Assembly: GCA_963970005.1 (NCBI GenBank)
Contig: CAXAMN010018446.1
Span: 728,131-792,130 of the forward strand
DNA length: 64,000 nt
Reading direction: 5' to 3'
Source of the DNA: Durusdinium trenchii
Taxonomy: Eukaryota > Sar > Dinophyceae > Suessiales > Symbiodiniaceae
In this document: in pieces, positions 55,370-64,000 of the stretch
Layout: the number at the start of each line of letters is the position of its first letter
Position numbering within the stretch: position 1 is the first letter of the stretch
Made by a program: the position numbers and the translations under genes
Notes under the pieces: model-generated
The model's database searches: none
Told to the model about the DNA's origin: nothing
The model's input: only the letters and a program-made list of their open reading frames with translations

Positions 55370-55602
55370 GCGGACCGCGGACCAGCGGACCAGCGGACCG
55401 GCGGACCAGCGGACCGGCGGACCAGCGGACCGGCGGACCGGCGAACCGGCGGACCAGCGGACCGGCGGACCAGCGGACCAGCGGACCAGCAGGCTGGCGA
55501 ACCAGCAGGCTGGCGGACCAGCGGACCAGTGGACCAACGGACCAGCGGACCAGCGGACCAGCGGACCAGCCGACCGGCGGACCGGCGGACCAGCGGACCA
55601 GA
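55370..55602 (+). repeat. 9-bp minisatellite (GGACCAGCG), downstream array
   Basis: About 25 units of GGACCAGCG/GGACCGGCG in the same orientation as 49191-49470, including the rare unit CAGCAGGCTGGCGAACCAGC. The shared rare variant implies common origin. Confidence 0.93.
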
Positions 55603-55795
55603 CAACCGCGCGATCATAAGTCCCAACATCCTGGAACGCAACCCTCAGTTTGCGTTCGGCAAGTTGCCCTGTCGGCGATCGCTTTTTCTGCTCCTCAAGA
55701 TGGACTACCCGAAATCCGAGTACTTCCAGCTTGCCAAGCATGAAACGGTCTACACCTTTGTCCACAATTGTCCCGCCGTTTCCCTGCACGGTAGC

Positions 55796-56320
55796 CCCCC
55801 ACGAGTGTCCCGCAGAGTGTCCTACAAGAGTCCCACAAGAGTGTCCGACCAGAGTCCTACAAGAGTATCCCACAAGAGTGTCCCACAAGAGTGTCCCGCG
55901 AGAGTGTCACAAGAATGTCCGACAAGAGTGTCCTACAAGAGTGACTCACAAAAGTGTCCTACAAGAGTGTCCCACAAGAGTGTCCTGCAAGGATGTCCCA
56001 CAGGAGTGTCCTACAAGAGTGTTCCGCAAGAGCATCCCACAAGAGTGTCATAATATAAGCGTGTTGAAGAGTGTTCCGCAAGAGTGCCCCACAAGAGTGT
56101 CCGACAAAGTGTCCTACAAGAGTGTCCCACAGGAGTGACAAACAAGAGTGTCCCACAAGAGTGTCCTACAAGAGTGTTCCGCAAGAGTGTCCCACAAGAG
56201 TGAGTGTCATACAAGGTGTCCCACAAGAGTGCGCAAGATTTTCCCACAAAGGTTTCCGAAAAGAATGTGTCCTACAAGAGTGTCCCACAAAAGTATCTCC
56301 TACAAGAGTGTCAAAAATTG
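55796..56320 (+). repeat. 13-bp minisatellite (CAAGAGTGTCCCA), about 40 units
   Basis: Units CAAGAGTGTCC(C/T/G)A are repeated with slight changes. A 13-bp unit cycles through all three frames every 39 bp, so each frame encodes the same 13-residue repeat (HKSVPQECPTRVS). The open frames are therefore not evidence of a gene. Confidence 0.93.
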
Positions 56321-57622
56321 TTTGGGTGCGCGTTTTCGAGTACGTGTTTGCATTCGGGTTCGTGGGTTCCATCTTGTTTCCTTTACCTGAAACATTTTGT
56401 TTATGGCCATATGGAGATCAATTCCTCCCCCTATGATAAAATTCCATGTGTTCGCTTTTCAGGTTTTCTGGGTTGGCAAGACGACAATGGTCTCTGCCAC
56501 AGCAGAGCTCCAGAAACTGATTGAGTACTGTGTTTCTTAAACAAGAAAAACCGTGGGCAATTTCAGGCAGGACCTTTGGCCACCTGTAACGGATATCAAA
56601 ACAATATCTCCACATTGTCCTTCCAATTTTTTGGGTCGACGCTTCCTTCCTTCCAGTGTTTGGGGAAAAAATACGACTTCATCAACCTTTTGTACTCATG
56701 AGAAATCATCGGTGATGGGGTCGAACAATATGTATGGGCTCATGACTACTAGTAACAAGTGCATCGCTACTAGTAACGTTACTAGGTTCATGGTTCCACT
56801 GTTTATTGTGTGTTGTTTCCTTTACCATTCCTAAACGCGAATGGCTGGCGCCAAAGCTAGATTCACCACCACGTCATGGGACGGCCACTGCAGTCCCATG
56901 AGGTTGGTCACGTTTGGGATTGGGGTCTTTGGGGGTTGTGAGGAGGCTTCTCCCGATGAGTTTGGACCTGCCACTCTGAATTCGCCTCCTCAGCCTCCCT
57001 TGCTTGGCCACGGGTTTGGAGATCTCACGTGGTCTTTCGATGTTCTACGCCACGGTTTTTCGAGTTGTAGAAGATTTTACTCTCCCGAAAACTCACACGG
57101 ACACCTAGATCACCCTTGGTATACGGGAACATGGCTTCTCATCCCGAAGAGGGATTCACTTGGACTAGTCACTAGTCGTACATGGACCTGCAAGGAAGAC
57201 GACTTTTCCTTTACAACCCGACGTGGTTTTCAGGATCCATGTTGTGTTTTTCCACGGGGTAAGACCAAGATCCTCAGCATCCAATTGAGACGTCTTCTCC
57301 TCTTATAGGGCGCCAGACGATCGATTTCGGCGCCCAATCTGTTCACGGGCGGTGTGTGGAATTTCTGCCTTCAGAGATTCAGATGTTTGACCAAGAAATT
57401 GCATTCTGAATCGGACAAGGCAAGATGTCCTGACCTTTGACAGACAGAACCTTTACCTGTTCACAGGTAGATGTTCTGGAACAGAAACTGGCATTTTGAT
57501 CTGTTGGAGAGAGAGTCTTGTAACATTGCCTTCTTGGCGGCTGGAAGAGGGTCCGCCAAAGGGAGTCTTGGGACTGGAAGTGTACTGCCGCCCCAGAAAG
57601 ACACCTGAAATCAATCACCCAA

Positions 57623-57712
57623 CCCAGACACTCCATGTATGGTGTGCATGCCTACATCGACCCCGACTTCAACCACCCCAATGTATGGATTCATATGCCA
57701 CAGCTCGGTGGG
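57623..57712 (+). repeat. Family B palindromic element, degenerate copy
   Basis: The left end CCCAGACACTCCATGTATGG is intact. The middle has CGACTTCAACCACCCCAATG, as in the copy at 59428, and the right end has decayed. Confidence 0.65.
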
Positions 57713-58898
57713 TTTAGCTCCATAGCTAAAAACAGCATCTTCAGGCTATGTTTATCGCAGAATGGTCTGGTTGGTGAAGATGCGCCATATGGGCTTTTCG
57801 TCGTTGGACCGGGCCACCGTTCCGCATCGTTCCGCACCGCACCGACTTACCGGCGGTTCCGTTCGTTGGATTGGGGTGGTTCAACGGAGCACCGTTCCGT
57901 CATTCCGTTCGATGGGCGCTCCGTTTCCACTTGATCAACCAGTGAGAAGTGGTGGAAGTGCATCACCTCAGAGCTTTTGGAATTGGTTTCCCAACGAAGC
58001 AAGACCGGTTCCGGAAGAAGTGAAGCCTTTGTTTCAAGGGAAACCGGTGAACCTATGTCAGACGCACATGTCAGAGGAGTGAACGAACCTTTGGCTGTGC
58101 CCAGGCAGATGCAAATGCAGCAGATGCAGATGCAGCCCATGGTTTCTTGGCATTTCTTGGTTGAAAGAAGGGCTTGAGGTGCCAAAAAGCATCTAAGCGG
58201 ATGGTGCCTGCTTTAGCAACAATCAATTAAGCACTTTGAGGTATTTGTTGTTTGTAGCACTTCCGGTGGAAAAACAAAAGTCCCATGAATTCCCTGGTGT
58301 CCGGAAGCAATTCGTGTTTGACCCTCCTCCAGAAGCTGCGGCCAAAAAAAAGGGGCTGCAAGGCTCTTTCTTGTAGCCAGCATTGCAAGGCTCACATCAA
58401 AGGGGGAGTTCTTTGTGAGGCGAGAGATGGGAAAGGACATTGTATCAGGGCAACCAAAGTCGTTGGCAGGAGCAGTTTCCATACGTCTCCAGAATTGGGA
58501 CGCCCATCCAAGACGGTGAGAAGCCAATCCCAGTTCGGACCCGGCTCAGCTCTCACACGATTTGAGAGAAGAGCTTCTGATGGGGGATAGATCCATATCC
58601 ATGATTCCCAGGGAGTCATAGTCAAGCTGCCACTGGCCTTTCTTTGCTATGAGTCAAGACCGCCTTGCTGAACATGAACAGGAGGGACTAGCAGACATGG
58701 TCCATCAACCTGTTTGGAGATCCAAAGTGGTCCACCAAACACCTCGCGTTGCGCTGTCCTTTTCTCCGTCCTTTGCGCTGGACCGATGGCCGCCACTGAG
58801 GGACCGCCGATGTGGCAGGCGCGGTAGTTGATCTTCGGCCGATGAGCTTGGCTTGAGGTGTTTTGGGATGTTTGGGGTCCTGAACGTATGAGTGTCTA

Positions 58899-59003
58899 CC
58901 AGGGGCCCGAACCAATTTCCCATGAAAAACAAAGGTTTTCATGTACAAAAACCAGGTTTTTTGCTAGGTAAAACCAGGTTTTGGATGGGCCATGTGGGGC
59001 CCC
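58899..59003 (-). repeat. Family D repeat, inverted copy
   Basis: CCAGGGGCCCGAACCAATTT through AACCAGGTTTTGGATGG to GGGGCCCC is the reverse complement of the copy at 35247-35352, with modest divergence. Confidence 0.78.
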
Positions 59004-59427
59004 GTGTCTACTAGGGTGTGGTGTGTGCGACTTGGAGGGTTTGGGGTCCTGCGGTATGAAAGTGAGTCGCCTCTCAGCCAGATCGAGCTTCTTCTCGGGC
59101 AGAAAGTCTTCGCAGGGTTTCGGCCATGGCTTTGCTTTCAAGGTTCACGTGTCGGGTCGGGAAGGCTTGCCATCCGATGCAAAAGAAGGATTCTGTTGCC
59201 ATCCTAGGGTCTCCAGTTGCATGGCCGACACTAATCGTCTTCAGTGAGACACCATGATAGGCATGTCCGACCCGGCCACGGCCAGACTCCTCGGTTGACT
59301 GGTTGGCCGTGGTGGAGACCGGATGCCCTGGGACGGTCGACACGGTTGACCGGGGAAGACACGGACTGAAGGATCTCAGGGTCCCGAAGACCGTGAGTTC
59401 GTAAAACGGGTGTTCTTTTGGGCCATG

Positions 59428-59528
59428 CCCAGACACTCCATGTATGGTATATATATATATATACATTGGGGTGGTTGAAGTCGGGGTCAATGTAGGCATA
59501 TATATGTACCATACATGGAGTGGTTGGG
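59428..59528. repeat. Family B palindromic MITE with TA expansion
   Basis: Ends CCCAGACACTCCATGTATGG and ACCATACATGGAGTGGTTGGG. One arm contains an expanded (TA)n run. Confidence 0.8.
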
Positions 59529-60783
59529 ATGTACACTCAACATCTCAAGCCCCTGATGTTCGGGGTACGAGCTTCGCACTGAGGCCACCACCATCGTAAT
59601 TACCACTCCTCTGTTCATCATCATGGATGCGTGGATGGCACCACCTGTTTGGTGTAATGGTCACATGGGGATCCAAAATGCCATGCCATCCATTTCCATG
59701 ACCATGAATGTTTGCGGTGCATACGTTTGGGGAGTGGCCACTGGTCCTGGACCCTCGGGAAAACACCGAATGAAGGCGAACACAAGCACTGTAGTCATGG
59801 ACCTGTTCAGCCTGTGTTATTTCACATCAAAACAGCAGCGGTTCATTTGGGATCCAAGTCCATAGACATCAAATGACATCACTATAGACCAATGACCGGT
59901 CTGAAGCAGGGACATGTCCGATCCTGGTGGACGAATCCGTAAAAGTTCTATCAGTTCCTTCGGCCATACCTTCGACTGAAACGCCCTTTGGCAGGATCCG
60001 TATGCCAGCGGGCTGGGGGCACTTAGAGTCAGTTGGGTTGGGTGGTGGGTCACGTTCTGCCTTGGCTCGTTGGTTGAAGCTTCAAGCTCAAAGAAAAGGA
60101 GGTGTCGAACGCAAACTGCTTCCAGCTTCCCAAGTGCTTGAAGTGGTGTACCATATTTGGGAAGTGATATCTATTGGTCGTTCTGTTTGGTCAACTCCCT
60201 TGATGTGGGCTTCTATCCACCTGCGAGCCATACGGAACCCGATTTTCGACAAGATGGGACTGGTCCGGCCACACGGCCGGACTCCGTCTCTCAGAAGAAA
60301 GCAGAAGAACGCTGAGCCCTAGGATTTTTTCCACAGAAATCCAAGACCCCAAGAGTTCCTCTAATGGCCGCAACTATAGGCCTTTTGCTTTTTTTTTTCG
60401 GTCAACAGTAGCTCCTCAGTTGTTTGCACAAAGCGCGTTGTACCTCCTAGTGTATTGTTGCAGCATTGTTCCAAAAGAAGGTCGAATCAGTCAGGCATTG
60501 AACCACAGGTCTGCAAACATGTGCATGTTCCCCGCTCTACACATCCATGTTGGTATATTTAGATATTTTGGTTCTTTACTACAACACTAAAAATCCGGGC
60601 CCGAAACCAACCCATAGGCTTGGGGAACCCGGAGTGGTTCGCTTCTTCTCCCCGCCGGCTCCCCCTCCAGAAGTAGAGCAGTCGCAGTCGCATTGAAAGT
60701 TTTAAAGCTGGAGGTAGTTGCTGATGGAAATTCGCGCGAGTCAAGGTAGGTCAACCAAGCTTGATCAAGGTAGGTCAAGGTAG

Positions 60784-60914
60784 TCAAGGGCTTTTGATGT
60801 AGCTTGACATACCATACTCCCAGATACCTGGTGAAACCGAAGGGTCGTGGGAAGCGCCTCAGACAGAGTCCGCAAGTTTCGTTGGTGAGTCAAGGGCTTT
60901 TGATGTAGCTTGAC
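60784..60914 (+). repeat. Direct duplication GTCAAGGGCTTTTGATGTAG
   Basis: The 26-base segment at 60784-60809 recurs at 60889-60914. It has GTCAAG/CTTGAC inverted ends, and AGGTCAACCAAG occurs near both copies. Confidence 0.7.
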
Positions 60915-63471
60915 CTCCCTGGTAGGTCAACCAAGGTCGGTATCCTGCTACCATGACCCACACCCACATGTATCAATGAGACACCTGCCCAAATTGAGAT
61001 CGGGAAGGCATCTGAGAGTCACAGCAGGCCTAGCTAGCAGCTAGCACATACATGTGGTGCTTTTCTCATTGTGAGAAGTACCCGTCACTTCGAGATGGGT
61101 GAACGCTTCCAAACTCTAAGTCTAGCTATATTATATATATATATAGTGTGGGTGATAAGTCCGAACCAATCACATCGACCGGTCACCGGGCCAGCCACCC
61201 TTCCAACGGCCCGCCGCTCGGCCTGGTGGGTCCTGAGCGAGCGGTTTGGTCGTCCCAGGTTTGGTCCGACGCCCATCACGCAGCAAGGCGGCGCCGGTTG
61301 ACGGTTGCGGGGGGGAAGAAGTTGGAGGGTGAACGATCTTCATAGGTTCTTGGTTGACGATTTTAGATGGTTTGGGTTGACGGTTCATTTGGGTGACATC
61401 ACAATTCACTATGGTCGCATAGTTTCTTGCTGCTCACATAGAAGGTAACACAAGAACACATATCAAAAAAACAGTACATAGAAATCCTCTAACGTAGTAT
61501 TGTCAATTGTGTATATGTCCCGTCAACCGTCAACATGATGCTACACTGTGCGAGTGCATCTCCAAAACTGAACTGTGCAGTGCTATACTGCATGATTGCT
61601 ATGATGCATGTGTATAGCGCGTCAACAGTCAACTTTTCACTGTGCAGTGCTATGATAGCAGTGCATACACAGTGCTATGTAGTTTGGGGGTGCTATGATG
61701 TATGTACCTTGTCCGGCCTCCCTGTGACCACCCAAACCCTTAGATGGCAGTCACCATCGGGTGGTCACCTGCACGAACGCAGGCACCGGAGCCGGTGCAC
61801 AGACCTACGGCGGACCCTCCATGCGCCCGATGGCGTCGATGCCGCCCACGGCCTTCTCCGGCTTCTGAGCGGGGCGCCCCGGCCCACCTGAGTGGAGCTC
61901 TGGGGCGGAGCTTCTGGGCGGGTTTTCTGGGGCGGGGCGAAGTTGGGGGGAAGGAAAAGCACAACTATATAGAGATTGTAAGGTGGTTGATGCTTCCTGA
62001 CGTGTGTGCAGCACATCAAAGTGGTATGGGAGTTTGGAGGTGAGATGGACATGCCTCTAGAGATATACCCTCTGAAAAAAAAGAGGAAAGCGTTCCCCAA
62101 GCGCTCCGGTTTGGGTGCTCCCAGACTGGAAGAGTGTCAGATGTTCAGATGCTGCCAAACCTAAGATGCCTGAGATGGTGAGGATGTTCGTCGACCAAAA
62201 ACCAATAAAGCTGAAGAAGTCGTCGAGACGATTCGGTGCCTACCCGATCGCACGATTCGGGTGATTGCGGAGATGGCACGACCATGGAGATGGGGGAGAT
62301 GGGGATGTTCCTGACCTGGCGCCATTGCGGATCAGGTGATTTGGCGAATTGTCCCGAACTGGTCAAATATGTCAAATCCCCTCACCTGGGGAAGATGTTT
62401 TGATTTTTGTCCAGGCTCCTTAAGAAGATCAGAAGATCTAAGAATGTTAAGCGTCGACCTTGCTTCTCCCCAGACGCTCCCGTGGTCCACCGACGCCTGA
62501 CACCGAAGTTCCGGTCGACTCAAGGGTCGCGAGATTGGTGAGAGAACCCTGTCGCGTCCAAACAAACAAACATGGAAGTGGACAACCCCCTGTTTGTAGA
62601 GGGTTTTATGGTCTTTCCAGGGACCATGTTATCCGCTTCTGTGATGATTTCAGGTGAGGCCATAAGATCCTCAGCCTGTCCAAGTGGTACAGAGACCAAT
62701 TTTTCGTGGTCCCAACGATGGGTCTCCCTCTCTCTGGTGGTGTGCAGTTTGGGTCCACATCAAGCGTCGACATGGCGCCATCTATTTTTGATAGGGAACC
62801 AATGGGTTAGGGTCTACTATCCGTCTTCCAGCGGGTTGAACTGGCAGGCTGTTTGAGGTCATTTCACCTAAGGGCCCAGTTTGTTGGAAAAAAGAACATG
62901 GCTGTGTTTTTCAGAAGAGAGAGTACGGTGAAGATTTACTGTTGAAGATGGAAGCCCCCCAACCAATGGAGGTCTCCCTTCTTTAATACACACTCATATA
63001 TACTGCAGACTGTATACTTATATTATACTATCTTATATATAGTATACAGTATAACTTACGTGGCTACTATTTGGGTGGACCTGCCAGACAGGTTTGGATG
63101 ATAGGTTTGGGGATGGCCCTGCACGCGGACATGAGGCCTGTCATCAGGCAGCTTTGACTGGTTCGTAGAAGAGTGGGGAAAGCTGTGCTGTTCACAGCTC
63201 TCAGGGGTTTAATGTTTCGTGGCGTGGCGTGGCGAGGCGTTTGGAGGTTGGTTTGGATCAGGCTAATTACTGTAGTGATATTGCTGTCTCTAATGAAGCC
63301 GATGTTGATTGACTGCAATTCCCAGCCTTGCTTCGTTTGTCCCTTGAGATGCCGAGCTTTGTCACGAAAGCTAGCCTTAGCTAGCTGGAGTTGCTCTTGC
63401 TTTAGCAAGTTAAGTGACGGGGTGGACGCACCTCAGAAACCTCAAATAATTGATTAAATCAATCTTATGGA

Positions 63472-63485
63472 CCCCCCCCCCCCCC
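63472..63485 (+). repeat. C14 homopolymer
   Basis: Fourteen cytosines; length is likely unreliable in sequencing. Confidence 0.95.
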
Positions 63486-63524
63486 GCGGTTCGACTCCCC
63501 CCTGCGCGCGGTGAGCGGGACCAC

Positions 63525-63745
63525 CAAGCAGCTGCAGCACACCAAGCATCTGCAGCGCCCAGCGCAGCAGCGGCAGCAGCAGCAGCAGCATACCCAACGC
63601 CGCGGCAGCAGCAGCCGCAGCAGACCACCCAGCGCCAGCAGCAGCAGCAGCAGCAGACGACCCGGCGCCTGCAGAGCACCCAGCGCAGCAGCGCCCAGCG
63701 CGGCAGCAGCAGCACCAGCAGCAGCAGCACCAGCAGCAGACCACC
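63525..63745 (+). repeat. CAG/GCA-rich microsatellite tract
   Basis: Runs of CAGCAG and GCAGCAGCAGC interrupted by ACCCAGCGC. All frames are open and give poly-Ala, poly-Gln or poly-Ser. It could be an exon of a low-complexity protein, but nothing outside the tract supports a gene. Confidence 0.85.
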
Positions 63746-64000
63746 GGAAGCCCGGCTAGCTTTCGTTCACCCCCTCTGGCCTCAAGTTGTCAACTACTAG
63801 AGGTCCTGGCGTACTTGCTTCTTGTGTCCAACTGCCAATCGCCTCCTTCTCCACGCCACCTTTGCGTAGCGGACTTGGTCGAAGGGCTCCTTGTCACACA
63901 AATCAAAAACAATGAAAGTATCATCCCAGACACGGGACTTGTACTACTACCGAAGTAGTTTGAAGCCAATCAAAGTAAAGCAACACATTTTGCAGAGACA
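63746..64000. other. Window end, nothing recognised
   Basis: Unique sequence without an identifiable feature. Confidence 0.5.

Larger units (their letters stand above)
56321..63430. other. Gene-poor stretch
   Basis: No complete gene is recognised. It holds family B copies (57623 and 59428), a family D copy (58899-59003), a GATGCAG cluster (58104-58136), a duplicated segment GTCAAGGGCTTTTGATGTAG (60784 and 60889), TA microsatellites (about 59447, 61130 and 63000-63050) and imperfect GTGCTATGATG repeats near 61590-61710. The open frame 56841-57308 (155 codons, ATG start) and the one ending near 60322 (QRKGGVERKLLPASQVLEVV) look exon-like at best. Confidence 0.45.

Noticed and set aside
55250..56138. 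Open frames over 150 codons on both strands
   Set aside because: They are produced by the 9-bp and 13-bp minisatellites and lack any domain.
63450..63800. Poly-Ala/poly-Gln protein gene
   Set aside because: All frames are open over a CAG/GCA microsatellite and no other coding signal was seen.

Overview
The window looks like nuclear DNA of a dinoflagellate, most likely a Symbiodiniaceae/Suessiales type. The grounds are a very long LINE-type retrotransposon whose open frames carry a cytosine-5 DNA methyltransferase and the decapeptide RVGEASNPGP; sparse genes in a repeat-rich background; short introns; (TTTAGGG)n-like interstitial repeats; and many small palindromic elements. The species call rests on gene content and remembered family distribution, not on a search. 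All supported coding regions lie on the + strand.

Layout. 1-757: compound tandem repeat with a 353-base higher-order period. 758-1887: palindromic MITE-like element and AT microsatellite, no gene. 1888-about 14840: one retrotransposon spread over six open frames. In order it encodes two tandem Ulp1/C48-like cysteine-peptidase folds, an NPGP decapeptide, a C5 DNA methyltransferase, an ORF1-like region ending in a coiled coil, a second NPGP decapeptide, an APE-type endonuclease, a reverse transcriptase with YADN instead of YxDD, a zinc knuckle and RNase H, then a 3' UTR with a strong hairpin. Some frame changes look like decay or sequence errors. The endonuclease/RT junction carries a correctly phased A_AAA_AAG heptamer, and the ORF1/endonuclease junction is a TGA followed in frame by ATG.

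14.85-16.2 kb: AC-rich DNA, a frameshifted ubiquitin-like fragment and a 40-base minisatellite. 16.2-48.5 kb: long gene-poor stretch with dispersed palindromic repeat families (including two identical 90-bp copies in opposite orientation), a 450-bp element with perfect 19-bp terminal inverted repeats, minisatellites, a 10-N gap inside a duplication, and a few exon-like islands after polypyrimidine/AG sites. 48.5-49.2 kb: a probable but unrecognised coding island.

49.19-55.6 kb: a second mobile-element-like module. A KDZ (Kyakuja-Dileera-Zisupton)-like transposase gene, interrupted by a 28-bp tandem duplication, is followed by an intron-containing gene of unknown function. Both lie between two related 9-bp minisatellites that share rare variant units. 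55.8-56.3 kb is a 13-bp minisatellite. 56.3-64 kb is mostly intergenic, with more repeat copies, duplications and a CAG/GCA-rich tract.

The most unusual item is the retrotransposon: a single selfish element that appears to encode its own DNA methyltransferase, duplicated cysteine-peptidase modules and a repeated NPGP decapeptide placed just upstream of two enzymatic domains.
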